This document shows, one piece after another, positions 25,184-33,165 of a stretch of 64,000 nucleotides of DNA. The stretch lies in NCBI GenBank assembly GCA_028823995.1, contig JAPPFD010000031.1, positions 1-64,000 of the forward strand, given 5' to 3'. The number at the start of each line of letters is the position of its first letter. Within the stretch, counting starts at the first letter, position 1. The notes under the pieces are model-generated. The model saw only the letters and a program-made list of their open reading frames with translations, was not told where the DNA came from and made no database searches. The stretch is from a bacterium. GTDB lineage: Bacteria > Actinomycetota > Acidimicrobiia > Spongiisociales > ZC4RG35. Made by a program: the position numbers and the translations under genes.

Positions 25184-26185
25184 TCACCAGCCTTCCAGCA
25201 TCAGGTCTACCGCTCGGCGCATGTACGTGATGTTATCGGGTAGGAGCAGAGGCTTCGTGATACCAGCCGCCATGTACTCCCGGAGTCTCTCGCGCACCTC
25301 TTGGGGGTCACCGTAACACCCGAGGCTTTCGACGAGACTATCTGGGATCAGGCCAGCAGCCCTGACGGCCTCGCTCTCGGATGAAGGCCAGGACATCATC
25401 GATCTCAGACGGGTTACAAGCTCGGGATCGGCTTCAGATGACCGGGCGATGTGGGCTTGTTCGGCTATGTAGCGTGCAACATCCGGCTTGTGCCCTGCAA
25501 TCGCCCGCTGCTTGTTGTCATCGACACGGATCCGCATCATCTTGAGAATCTCAATCTCGTCAAAGGGGCGGCCCACCTTCATCGCCTCCTCGCGGATCAC
25601 CTCAACCTCGCGGCGGATTACGGCCACGGTGTGACCGCCGTTCAATACGATGCCATCCGCCACGCGGGTGGCCAAACGCAGAAGCTGAGGGCCCACGGCG
25701 CCTACGTAGATTCGGATCTTGTGCGTATCTTCACCCCGGTTCTCCAGCAGAACATCCCGTAGCCGGACGAATTCGCCGGCGTAACTCACCGGACCCTCTG
25801 CAGTAAGAAGAAGCCGGATCGATTCGATGACCTCGTGCATGGCCTTAACGGGCTTGTGGAGGCTGAGACCCACGCGAGTCGCCAACGGGTCCCACCAGGC
25901 GCTCAGACCGAGCACCAATCGCCCGGGCGCCAGCGCATGAAGTGTCGCGAATGTCTGAGCGATCAACGCGGGATTCCGCGTCCAGATGGGGATTCCGGCG
26001 GTACCCACGCGGATACGGGCCGTATTGGCTGCGTACACCGAGAGTGGGGTGATCGCATCTCCTGTCAGCCGGGTTTCGATGGTCCAGAGCGAGTCGACGG
26101 ACTCGGCATCCGCCCACTTGGCCAATGGAATCGCTTCCCTGATGTGGTTGCTCGGCAGAATCACCCCGAAGCTGCCCTCGGACAT
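25184..26185 (-). CDS. LLM-class flavin-dependent oxidoreductase (copy 2)
   Basis: A 333-residue luciferase-like enzyme, paralogous along its whole length to the protein at 20129-21127 (shared blocks include TRNPALIAQT, the WWDP motif after LAPGR and the C-terminal GCYGxxxEVRERLR). The ATG at 26185 (MSEGSFGVILPSN) fits the paralogue; upstream starts at 26230 or 26278 are possible. It is the first gene of the minus-strand catabolic cluster. Having two such reductases or monooxygenases with one importer suggests either two related substrates or two steps. Confidence 0.87.
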   Translation of the reverse strand: MSEGSFGVILPSNHIREAIPLAKWADAESVDSLWTIETRLTGDAITPLSVYAANTARIRVGTAGIPIWTRNPALIAQTFATLHALAPGRLVLGLSAWWDPLATRVGLSLHKPVKAMHEVIESIRLLLTAEGPVSYAGEFVRLRDVLLENRGEDTHKIRIYVGAVGPQLLRLATRVADGIVLNGGHTVAVIRREVEVIREEAMKVGRPFDEIEILKMMRIRVDDNKQRAIAGHKPDVARYIAEQAHIARSSEADPELVTRLRSMMSWPSSESEAVRAAGLIPDSLVESLGCYGDPQEVRERLREYMAAGITKPLLLPDNITYMRRAVDLMLEGW

Positions 26186-26276
26186 GTCTCGATGGTACTT
26201 ACCGGAACCGGCCGAGTTGTTCCTGGCCATCAGGGGGTAATGCATCCGGTGTCTGGCATGCGGATGGTTACCTGTC

Positions 26277-26324
26277 ATGGGGCAACCACCACCCCGGGGA
26301 TACCGGGTAAGGGCTCCCGGCTGA
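26277..26324 (+). pseudogene. Possible tail of a decayed S9 peptidase
   Basis: Sixteen codons MGQPPPRGYRVRAPG-stop closely match the last residues of the S9 peptidase of this window (MGEQPPRGYQVAAP), and the DNA shares the block CCACCCCGGGGATACC. S9 peptidases typically end in HLxGxxPPxGYR. No longer homology could be seen upstream, so this is either a deletion scar or chance. Confidence 0.25.
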
Positions 26325-26413
26325 GCCTGCCACCCTTTCCGTAGGGCTGGCGAACCCGCCGCCCATCCTTCGGCTATCTTTTGGAGAATTCACCAAGGCA
26401 TAGGCATTTGTAC

Positions 26414-26442
26414 TTGCCACTAATAGTGTGGCGCGCTATTAT
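26414..26442 (+). promoter_or_regulatory. higBA promoter with operator-like palindrome
   Basis: TTGCCA (26414-26419) and TATTAT (26437-26442) are separated by exactly 17 bp, each one base from consensus. An inverted repeat TAATAG / CTATTA (26421-26426 and 26436-26441, 9-bp spacer) covers the spacer and -10 box, a natural place for HigA autorepression. The GTG of higB starts nine bases after the -10 box, so the mRNA would be leaderless or nearly so. Confidence 0.65.
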
Positions 26443-26451
26443 TCGAGTGCT

Positions 26452-26733
26452 GTGATCCGGAGCTACCGGAACAGAGACACCCAGGCGGTCGCCGAGCGTC
26501 GTCGCGTCCGGAAACTGCCTGAGGACATCCAGAGGCGAGCACAGAGAAAACTGATGATCCTGAACAATGCCATGAATCTCGAGGACCTTCGGATTCCGCC
26601 GGGGAACCGGCTGAAAGCTCTGTCGGGAGATCGTGCCGGACAGCACAGCATCCGCATCAACGATCAATGGCGGATCTGCTTCCTATGGAGCGACGGCAAC
26701 GCCTACCAAGTCGAGATAGTTGACTACCACTGA
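26452..26733 (+). CDS. higB: HigB-type toxin of a type II toxin-antitoxin system
   Basis: A 93-residue RelE/HigB-superfamily protein. It begins MIRSYRNRDTQAVAERRRVR and has the family blocks LPEDIQRRAQRKLMILN, IPPGNRLKALSGDRAGQHSIRINDQWRICF (in parts) and VEIVDYH at the end, matching HigB. These toxins cut mRNA at the ribosome. The GTG at 26452 gives the usual length; a GTG at 26428 would overlap the promoter. The antitoxin gene follows after 13 bases, in the toxin-first order typical of hig loci. Confidence 0.92.
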   Translation: MIRSYRNRDTQAVAERRRVRKLPEDIQRRAQRKLMILNNAMNLEDLRIPPGNRLKALSGDRAGQHSIRINDQWRICFLWSDGNAYQVEIVDYH

Positions 26734-26746
26734 AGTCGAGGCCCAG

Positions 26747-27049
26747 ATGACCACCGAGTCGAAACTACCCCCGATCCACCCGGGTGAAATCCTGAACGAG
26801 GAGTTCCTCGTTCCCATGAAAATCACTCAGTACCGGCTGGCCAAAGCTATCGGAGTGGACGCCAGGCGGATTCACTCCATCGTCCATGGTGACCGGGCCA
26901 TTACAGCCGAGACCGCTTTGCTGCTGGCTCGCTTCTTCGGTAATTCTCCGGGGTTCTGGATGGGATTGCAGAGCCAATACGATCTTGAGACCACCCAGGA
27001 CCGCATTTCCGAGCGGCTTGCCAAGGTTCCTGCTGCACAAACGGGCTAA
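26747..27049 (+). CDS. higA: HigA-type antitoxin (XRE family)
   Basis: A 100-residue helix-turn-helix protein. PPIHPGEILNEEFLVPMKIT is the hallmark start of HigA; the HTH is QYRLAKAIGVDARRIHSIVHG and the end is FFGNSPGFWMGLQSQYDLE. It should neutralise HigB and repress the shared promoter by binding the palindrome at 26421-26441. The ATG at 26747 is preferred; a TTG at 26720 would overlap the toxin gene. Confidence 0.93.
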   Translation: MTTESKLPPIHPGEILNEEFLVPMKITQYRLAKAIGVDARRIHSIVHGDRAITAETALLLARFFGNSPGFWMGLQSQYDLETTQDRISERLAKVPAAQTG

Positions 27050-27104
27050 CTGGACCACGGCGCCCGTCGGTTTCGACGCCGGGGACTCAGGGCAACTTAG
27101 GGAC

Positions 27105-27129
27105 CCGGACCCTCAGTGTGCCGGTCCGG
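27105..27129. terminator. Inverted repeat between convergent higA and sugar operon
   Basis: A perfect 7-bp stem CCGGACC / GGTCCGG with an 11-nt loop lies at the convergence of higA and the minus-strand operon and overlaps the last codons of the latter. A smaller CGTCG / CGACG hairpin lies just upstream near 27064-27078. It may act on both strands; T-tracts are absent. Confidence 0.4.
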
Positions 27130-27430
27130 TGAGCCTGCTCTCGACGATCTCGGTGGCGACGGTGTTCTCGGACTCCCGCCAATCGGCGTAGCCAAGCTTC
27201 CGGAGCCGGGTCCAGTGGTTCTCGAGTTCCTCTAGGTCGGTGAAGGTCCAGATCTCCAGGTGCTCCTGGCGGGACTGGCCGCGGATCGACAGCGGACCCA
27301 CCCGGGTGGCGCCGGATTCGATCGAGACCGAAGCTGCGCCGTCCCAGCCGGCGAGCAACCGGTCCCGGGCTTGCCTGGTGGCCTCGTACCAGTCGGGCCG
27401 CGGGCGGTAGGTGTGTATCCATGTGATCAC
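27113..27430 (-). CDS. Small protein of unknown function (ferredoxin-like fold suspected)
   Basis: A 105-residue protein that starts with a GTG overlapping the stop of the preceding gene (GTGA). Its pattern, MITWIHTYRPRP ... LEIWTFTDLEELENHWTRL, with a strand, a helix, a strand ending in WTF and a second amphipathic helix, resembles dimeric alpha/beta-barrel (NIPSNAP or EthD-like) proteins; I cannot name the family. It is the last gene of the sugar operon and is probably functionally tied to the 218-residue protein before it. Confidence 0.7.
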   Translation of the reverse strand: MITWIHTYRPRPDWYEATRQARDRLLAGWDGAASVSIESGATRVGPLSIRGQSRQEHLEIWTFTDLEELENHWTRLRKLGYADWRESENTVATEIVESRLTGPAH

Positions 27431-28083
27431 TGGAGCTGTTCCTCCAATCGGTCGAAGGCGATAGGGCGCCCGATGAGATGGTAAGACGTGGTGAACATGA
27501 AGTCGTCCTGGATCTCGTGTCCGTGCATGGCTTCGGTGAGGGTCGGAAGGTCCGGCACCTCCCACAACGCCGCATGGTCCCAGTCCGAGGTCCCGGCGGT
27601 GTCGAAGCGGCCGAAAATGTCGATCCCCAACTCCACGTCGTATGCGAACGCCACATCGCAGTCGCGGTCGTAAACGGCCCGCTCCTCGGGCGTTGCGCTG
27701 TGCCAGGCGTCGTTCCAATCCCACAGCGCCAGGAACCCCAGACCCTGCTCGAACGGTCCTTCACCCAGCGACGGGGGAAGGTCGCGGGGCCCCACGATCC
27801 ACTGGGTCCGTCCGAACATCCACCCCCAGCCAGCTTTCACCAACTCGCTGATTCCCCGGTGCGCCTCCTCGAGACCCGGCGCTTCGAACAGGCCGAACGC
27901 GGCGGTGTCTCCGAAGGGCTCGGACCAGTAGACGGTGGGCGCGCCGGTCTCCCGCCGGCCGGCGATGTGCTGGGGATCCAGCAGCCAGCCGGCGTCGCCG
28001 AGACTCCGCAGTGTCCGCGACAACTCGGCAATCGCGCCCGGAAGCCGTAGTGCTTCGGTGATGAAGGTGACGCCTGTGGTCAT
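27427..28083 (-). CDS. Tandem dimeric-barrel-like protein of unknown function
   Basis: A 218-residue protein whose ATG overlaps the stop of the MalG-type permease. It seems to have two halves of similar layout: residues about 1-98 (FITEALRLPGAIAELSRTLR ... QWIVGPRDLPP) and about 105-215 (GFLALWDWNDAWHSATPEER ... FTTSYHLIGRPI). The second half recalls darcynin-like and other ferredoxin-fold proteins. It has many Trp, Asp and His residues that could line a pocket. Its place after a sugar importer suggests an isomerase, mutarotase-like or degradative step, but no catalytic motif is recognised. Confidence 0.72.
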   Translation of the reverse strand: MTTGVTFITEALRLPGAIAELSRTLRSLGDAGWLLDPQHIAGRRETGAPTVYWSEPFGDTAAFGLFEAPGLEEAHRGISELVKAGWGWMFGRTQWIVGPRDLPPSLGEGPFEQGLGFLALWDWNDAWHSATPEERAVYDRDCDVAFAYDVELGIDIFGRFDTAGTSDWDHAALWEVPDLPTLTEAMHGHEIQDDFMFTTSYHLIGRPIAFDRLEEQLQ

Positions 28084-28916
28084 TTGAGGGATCCTTCCGT
28101 TCTGTTCCTGATTAAAAACCTCTCCAGCATGATCCCCAGAATCGCGGCCGGAATCAAGTTGGTGAGAGTGAGCGCGGACAGCTGGTCCCAATGCGTCCCG
28201 AACGAGGTGATGCGCGACGCCAGGAGCAGGGGCACCGTGGTGGCTTCCTGGAAGGTGAGCATCAGTGCGAAGAGGTACTCGTTCCAGGCGAAGACGAAGG
28301 CGAACAGCATCGACCCGACCACCCCCGGGAGCGCTAGCGGGAGGGAGATGCGAAAGAAGATGCCGGCGGCCGATGCGCCGTCCACCCCCGCGCTCTCCTC
28401 CAACTCCAACGGCACCTGCGCGAAGGCGTCGCGCATGATCCACACGGTGAAGGGGATGGCGAACCCGGTGTAGGCGATGGTCAGGCCCACCTGGGTGTCC
28501 AGCAGGCTGAGCCATCGGAACATCAGAAGGAAGGCCAGCACGATGGCGACGGGCGGAAGCATCCGCTGGGAGATGAACCAGAAGGCGATGTCCTCGTTGC
28601 GCCAGAACCGCCAGCGGTACTGAAAGCGGGTGAGGCCGTACCCCGCCGCGGCGCCCAGCATGGTGGCGATCACCGCACTGCCCCCCGACACGATCAAGCT
28701 GTTGGTGATGGCTCGGATCACGTCCCCCCGCGCCTCGGTCAGCAACCACCGCCAGCCCTCCAGGGTGGGCATGAAGTCGACCCAAGGCAGGTAGGTGGGG
28801 TTCACCACGATGTCGAGTTGGGTTTTGAAGGAGGTGATCACGATCCAGTAGATGGGAAAGAGGGTGACGAAGGCCGCCGCCACCAGGAACGCACGGGTGA
28901 TCAGTCGACCCTTCAT
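28080..28916 (-). CDS. Carbohydrate ABC transporter permease (MalG/UgpE type)
   Basis: A 278-residue permease with six hydrophobic segments. The family coupling motif is ELEESAGVDGASAAGIFFRISLPLALPG (seen as EES...DGA...PL.LPG), and the opening FLVAAAFVTLFPIYWIVITSFKT is typical. It is overlapped by 4 nt on both sides. It forms the sugar channel with the MalF-type partner. No ATPase gene is present in this operon, so a shared MsiK-like ATPase elsewhere is likely. Confidence 0.92.
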   Translation of the reverse strand: MKGRLITRAFLVAAAFVTLFPIYWIVITSFKTQLDIVVNPTYLPWVDFMPTLEGWRWLLTEARGDVIRAITNSLIVSGGSAVIATMLGAAAGYGLTRFQYRWRFWRNEDIAFWFISQRMLPPVAIVLAFLLMFRWLSLLDTQVGLTIAYTGFAIPFTVWIMRDAFAQVPLELEESAGVDGASAAGIFFRISLPLALPGVVGSMLFAFVFAWNEYLFALMLTFQEATTVPLLLASRITSFGTHWDQLSALTLTNLIPAAILGIMLERFLIRNRTEGSLK

Positions 28917-29737
28917 TCGTACCTCGCCTGCACCCGGCGCATGACATACAGCGCAAGGAAGCTGACCCCGATGACCACGAACAGCAGGACATAGGCTGCC
29001 GACGCCGCGTACGCCAGGTCACCCTGCTTGGCGCCGACGTTGTAGACATACGCGGTCACCGACTCGGTGGCGCGTCCCGGGCCGCCGCCGGTCACCACCC
29101 GGATGATGTCGATGATCTTGAACGCCTCCAGGGCGCGGATCAGGATGGCGGTGATGCTGACCGGCAGCAGGAGTGGGAAGACGATGTGGCGGAAGATCTG
29201 CCACTCCGAGGCGCCGTCCACCCGGGCCGCCTGGATCGGCTCACCGGGTATGCCCTGCAGACCGACCAGGATCAACAGCATCATCAGGGGCGTCCACTGC
29301 CAGGTGTCCACCAGGATGATGGTCAACTTGGCCACGCCCGGCGAGGTGACCCAGGCCACGGCCGGAAGGCCCAGGGCCCCAAGCATGTCGTTGATCGGCC
29401 CGAAGCCCTCGCTGAACACCATCCGCCCGATGATGAAGCCCACCGCGATGGGGCTCACCATCATCGGGAGCAGGAACAGGACGCGCATCAGGCGCTGTTC
29501 CCGAAGGCCCCGGTTGAGCGCCACCGCCAGCGCCAGGCCCAACGAGTACTGGATCGCCACGCCGCCGCCCACGAAGATGACGGTGTTGACCAGCGTCTCC
29601 AGGAGAGCCTCGTCCGAGAAGATGCGCGCCCAGTTCTCCAGGCCGACGAAGCGAAGCGGCACCCGCCGGAAGAGATTGACGTTGGTGAAGGTGAGGCCCA
29701 GCGAGAAAACCAGCGGAAAAATGCTGAGGGCCAGCAC
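28913..29737 (-). CDS. Carbohydrate ABC transporter permease (MalF/UgpA type), start uncertain
   Basis: A permease of at least 274 residues with the coupling motif PIQAARVDGASEWQIFRHIVFPLLLPV. The first available ATG/GTG/TTG is the GTG at 29737, but that would cut the first membrane helix (WFISPATTAVLALSIFPLVFS) in half. The frame stays open upstream to a CTG at 29836 that overlaps the stop of the binding-protein gene as CTGA, giving 307 residues and a complete first helix. A CTG start or a base error would explain this. The partner permease follows with a 4-nt overlap. Confidence 0.88.
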   Translation of the reverse strand: MLALSIFPLVFSLGLTFTNVNLFRRVPLRFVGLENWARIFSDEALLETLVNTVIFVGGGVAIQYSLGLALAVALNRGLREQRLMRVLFLLPMMVSPIAVGFIIGRMVFSEGFGPINDMLGALGLPAVAWVTSPGVAKLTIILVDTWQWTPLMMLLILVGLQGIPGEPIQAARVDGASEWQIFRHIVFPLLLPVSITAILIRALEAFKIIDIIRVVTGGGPGRATESVTAYVYNVGAKQGDLAYAASAAYVLLFVVIGVSFLALYVMRRVQARYE

Positions 29738-29832
29738 CGCGGTGGTGGCGGGCGAGATGAACCAGCGCGGCGCAAGCCCGGTCCGTCCCAGCGACCTGCC
29801 GGGACGGACCGGTGCGCGCGCTGCTTTAGATG

Positions 29833-31401
29833 TCAGCCGGTAAGCCCCAGGGCCTCGCGGTAAATGCGGAGTTGTTCGTCACGACCCAGACGGTCGGTGA
29901 TCTCATTCCACTTGTCCGCGGCCTCATCCAGTGCCTCTTGGGCGCTGTGCTGACCGGACAGAGCCTCAGACACTGCCAGTTCCAATGCGTCCTTGTATTC
30001 GGGGAAGCCGGGCAGGCGCATGTCGAACACCGCATTGGGGTGATCGAGCGACGCCCGGATGGCGTCGGTGTAGGCCTTCGCCTCGTCCTCGGGCCATCCC
30101 GCACTCACCCACAGGTCCACATCGAGCGTGGCGGCGGTCCCGGGGTTGACGCCGGTTCCGGCGGTCACAGCCGCCTCGGCCAGGACAGCCGGGCTGCCCA
30201 GGAAGGAGGCCAGGTCAAAGGCGGCCGCCAGGTGGTTGGATGTGGCGGGAACCAGGTTGAACCATCCACCAAAGCCTAGGAACGGCGCCTTGTTGGGTCC
30301 GTCACCGGAAGCCCACTCTTCGGCAACCGGGTCCCAGTACTCATCCGCGCCGGGGGCGGGGCCGTATCCGACCGCTCCCTCGACGACCGAGTCGGGAGAC
30401 TTGGACATCGGGCCGATGTCTCCCCACTGGATGTCCTGTGCCGCCAGGCCGCCCACGAAGCTGAGGGCGTTCTCGATCCAACCGAAGTTGAGCATTCCCG
30501 GGGGACCGTACTCGATCACGGCTCCCCAGTCCTCGAGAGCCCGCACGAAGCCCGGATTGTTGATCCGGGGCTCCATGGTCTCGGGATCGAAGAAGAAGCC
30601 GGGGTCGTTGGGCGCCTTGGCGTATCCCGCGGCGCGGGTCATGAAGCCGTTCCAACCCTGGTTGTTGCGCATCGGCAACTCCACCAGGCCGTAACCCTCG
30701 TCCTGGCCGGACCAGTCGTTCTCGGTGAAGAACTTGGCGATTTCTGCGTACTCGCTCCACGACTCGGCCGGACGGAGGGCGTTGCCGGTGGCCGCCTCGT
30801 AGGCGTCGGCGTTGGCCTCGAAGGCGTCGGCGCGCCAGTAGTACATCAGGACGTCGCCGTCCCAGGGCATTCCGTAGGCAACCCCGCCGAACGACAACTG
30901 GTTCGAACGGAAGATCGGAAGGATGCCTTCCCAATCGGCCCGCTGTTGGGCCCACTCGGGCGCGGCGGCCATGAATCCGCCGCCCATCAGGTCGCCACCC
31001 AGGTTCGAACCGATGTTGATCACGTCGGCGATGAAGGTGTCGGTGGAGAGCGCCGCCAGGACCTTGTCGTTGAGTTCTCCGAAGGGAATCTCGTCGACCC
31101 GGACGGTGGCGCCGGTCTCGGTCGCCCATTCGGCTGCCTTGTCCTTCATGTATTCGAGCTGGCCTGCCGGGCCTGCCACCACGACCTCGACTCCGTCGAA
31201 GCGTCCGGCCGCGGTGCCCGGGTCGGGGATGTTCCCGGGGGTGCCGGGATCGGCCATCTCGGGTTCCGGCTCCGGCTCGGGAGCCGCCGCCGTGGTGGTC
31301 GGCTCGGCGACCTCGGCCTCGTCTTCGGCGTCGCCACAGGATGCGGCCACCAGAGCCAGGATGGCAAACAGTGCGGTCCACAACCGCAGGTGATGCTTCA
31401 C
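29833..31401 (-). CDS. Carbohydrate ABC transporter substrate-binding lipoprotein (family 1)
   Basis: A 522-residue lipoprotein: signal peptide with lipobox VAASCGDA (Cys about 22), an acidic/Thr/Pro linker (about 25-62) and an SBP_bac_1-type domain starting VEVVVAGPAGQLEYMKDKAAEWATETG. Later blocks NQLSFGGVAYGMPWDGDVLMYYW and the C-terminal helices are typical of sugar-binding proteins. The linker is long, as in other lipoproteins here. It should deliver a sugar to the MalF/MalG-type permeases encoded next. Confidence 0.92.
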   Translation of the reverse strand: MKHHLRLWTALFAILALVAASCGDAEDEAEVAEPTTTAAAPEPEPEPEMADPGTPGNIPDPGTAAGRFDGVEVVVAGPAGQLEYMKDKAAEWATETGATVRVDEIPFGELNDKVLAALSTDTFIADVINIGSNLGGDLMGGGFMAAAPEWAQQRADWEGILPIFRSNQLSFGGVAYGMPWDGDVLMYYWRADAFEANADAYEAATGNALRPAESWSEYAEIAKFFTENDWSGQDEGYGLVELPMRNNQGWNGFMTRAAGYAKAPNDPGFFFDPETMEPRINNPGFVRALEDWGAVIEYGPPGMLNFGWIENALSFVGGLAAQDIQWGDIGPMSKSPDSVVEGAVGYGPAPGADEYWDPVAEEWASGDGPNKAPFLGFGGWFNLVPATSNHLAAAFDLASFLGSPAVLAEAAVTAGTGVNPGTAATLDVDLWVSAGWPEDEAKAYTDAIRASLDHPNAVFDMRLPGFPEYKDALELAVSEALSGQHSAQEALDEAADKWNEITDRLGRDEQLRIYREALGLTG

Positions 31402-31423
31402 TTTGTCCTCCTAGATGTTGCTT

Positions 31424-32266
31424 TCATTTTCCGTTTCTTACGCTCCGCACGACCTTCATCAGCCTTCTGGCGATGGAGGGGTCGACCGGATTCCACCAGG
31501 TGCCTCCGTATTTGATTGAGCTCCCCACGATCGCGCCGTCCGCCACAGACAGCAGTTCCGCCGCGTTGTCCACGTCCATGCCGCTTCCCACCAGCACCGG
31601 AAGCGAGGTGCCGGCTTGGATGGCGCGGATCTCGCCCGCCTCGGTGGGAGACCCGGTGCGCTGTCCGCTCCCGATCAGCACGTCCGCGTCGAAGAACTCG
31701 GCGTCGCGGGCCTGCTCTGTCACCGAGCGGTCCGCGGTGATGGCATGGGCGCCGAACTTGACGTGGACGTCGGCATAGATCTGTACCTCCCGGGCTCCGA
31801 TCGCCGACCGGTAGCGAAGGGCCTCGCCGGCTGGGCCGTTGATGATCCCCTCGTTGGCCACATAGGCGTTGGCCCACTGGTTGGCTCGCACGAACCGGGC
31901 GCCCACCGCCTTGGCGATGGCCAGGGCGGGTATCACCCCGTTGGCGACGCAGGTGATCCCGATCGGGAGATCCACCGCGTCGCGGACCCGCAGACCGGCC
32001 GCGGTCAAGGCAGCCACCGTCTCGGCGCCGATCGCCTCGGGCCGGGAGAAGGGAAGGTCGAAGGCGTTCTCGACGATGATCCCATCGATCCCCGCTTCCG
32101 ACATGGCCACCGCGTCCGCCACTCCCGCCGCGTAGATCTCCTCCACCGGTTGGCCGTCGTACCGGGGCGCCCCGGGAAGGGGAGGGAGATGTATGACGCC
32201 GATGATCGGCTTGGGTTGATCGAATGTAGCCGCCAAAGGATCCGGCTTCTTGGGCAGCAGGCTCAT
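31424..32266 (-). CDS. BtpA/SgcQ family TIM-barrel protein
   Basis: A 280-residue protein of the BtpA family (named for a photosystem I biogenesis factor; SgcQ is a member in a sugar locus of E. coli). It has IIGVIHLPPLPGAPRY near the start, AGIDGIIVENAFDLPF, and VLVGSGMDVDNAAELLSVADGAIVGSS near the end, a phosphate-binding TIM-barrel layout. In bacteria these genes often sit beside sugar kinases and ABC importers, as here, so a role in sugar-phosphate conversion is inferred. The ATG overlaps the kinase stop by 4 nt. Confidence 0.85.
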   Translation of the reverse strand: MSLLPKKPDPLAATFDQPKPIIGVIHLPPLPGAPRYDGQPVEEIYAAGVADAVAMSEAGIDGIIVENAFDLPFSRPEAIGAETVAALTAAGLRVRDAVDLPIGITCVANGVIPALAIAKAVGARFVRANQWANAYVANEGIINGPAGEALRYRSAIGAREVQIYADVHVKFGAHAITADRSVTEQARDAEFFDADVLIGSGQRTGSPTEAGEIRAIQAGTSLPVLVGSGMDVDNAAELLSVADGAIVGSSIKYGGTWWNPVDPSIARRLMKVVRSVRNGK

Positions 32267-33165
32267 GAGCTGTCCTCCCGTTGGGTCCTGAGCCATGGAT
32301 CGATCTCCTCTCTTCGCGGAAACGATGCCAGCGCTCCCAGGCTCCGGCAGGCCAGCGCTCCCACCAGGACTCCGACTCTTAGCGCTTCGACGACCTCAGA
32401 ACCCCGGGTGCGAGCCCAGATGTATCCGGCCGCGAAGCCGTCGCCGGCCCCGGTAGTGTCGACCGCATCCACCCGGTGGGCGGGGATCCGACCAGTGGTC
32501 CCCTCCGAGCGGAAGACGATCCCGTCGGATCCGCCGGTGATCACTGCGTGGCGACCGCCGAGCGGCCCCGACAGGACATCGAGCGCGCCCTCGGCTGACT
32601 CCGCAAGGAGATCCCGGGTCCGGGCATTGGCGATCAGGGTGTCGGCGCCGGTGGTCACCGAGGCGATCTCGGCCGGATCTTCGGGTATGCAGGCCGGCTC
32701 CAGATCTATCGAGAACGGGACGCCGAGAGTGCGCCACCGGTCGGTGACCTTCGCGGCGGCATCCAGATCGAAGGGCGCCGTATGACCCCACGTCGAGGGT
32801 CCTAATGTGGCCTCGGCGGGGTACAGACCGGGCGTGACCGCCACGACCATGCGCTTTTCCGGAGAGTCGTCGGTGATCAGCGACATGGTGAAATAGGTGT
32901 CGATGGAAGGGTCCGTCACCACGCTGGTGGTGTTCACCGCTTCCTCCTCGAGTGTCTCCAGCACCATGGAACCGAAGGCGTCCTGGCCGACCCGGGCATG
33001 GAGGGCCACCTCCGAACCCAGCCGAGCCAGGGCGACGGCCACGTTCAGCGCCACCCCGCCGGGGCTCACCACCGCCTCCCCGGTGTGCACCTTCTCATCC
33101 GGGTCCGGGACCCGGGAAACTGGAAGGACCAGGTCGACACAGGCGTCACCCACCACGTCGATCAT
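32263..33165 (-). CDS. PfkB-family carbohydrate kinase
   Basis: A 300-residue ribokinase-type kinase. The first signature is SPGGVALNVAVALARLG (about 34-50), the second DAVDTTGAGDGFAAGYI (about 238-254), holding the catalytic Asp of the GAGD motif. It should phosphorylate the sugar brought in by the operon's importer. The ATG at 33165 overlaps the regulator stop (ATGA). Confidence 0.9.
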   Translation of the reverse strand: MIDVVGDACVDLVLPVSRVPDPDEKVHTGEAVVSPGGVALNVAVALARLGSEVALHARVGQDAFGSMVLETLEEEAVNTTSVVTDPSIDTYFTMSLITDDSPEKRMVVAVTPGLYPAEATLGPSTWGHTAPFDLDAAAKVTDRWRTLGVPFSIDLEPACIPEDPAEIASVTTGADTLIANARTRDLLAESAEGALDVLSGPLGGRHAVITGGSDGIVFRSEGTTGRIPAHRVDAVDTTGAGDGFAAGYIWARTRGSEVVEALRVGVLVGALACRSLGALASFPRREEIDPWLRTQREDSS

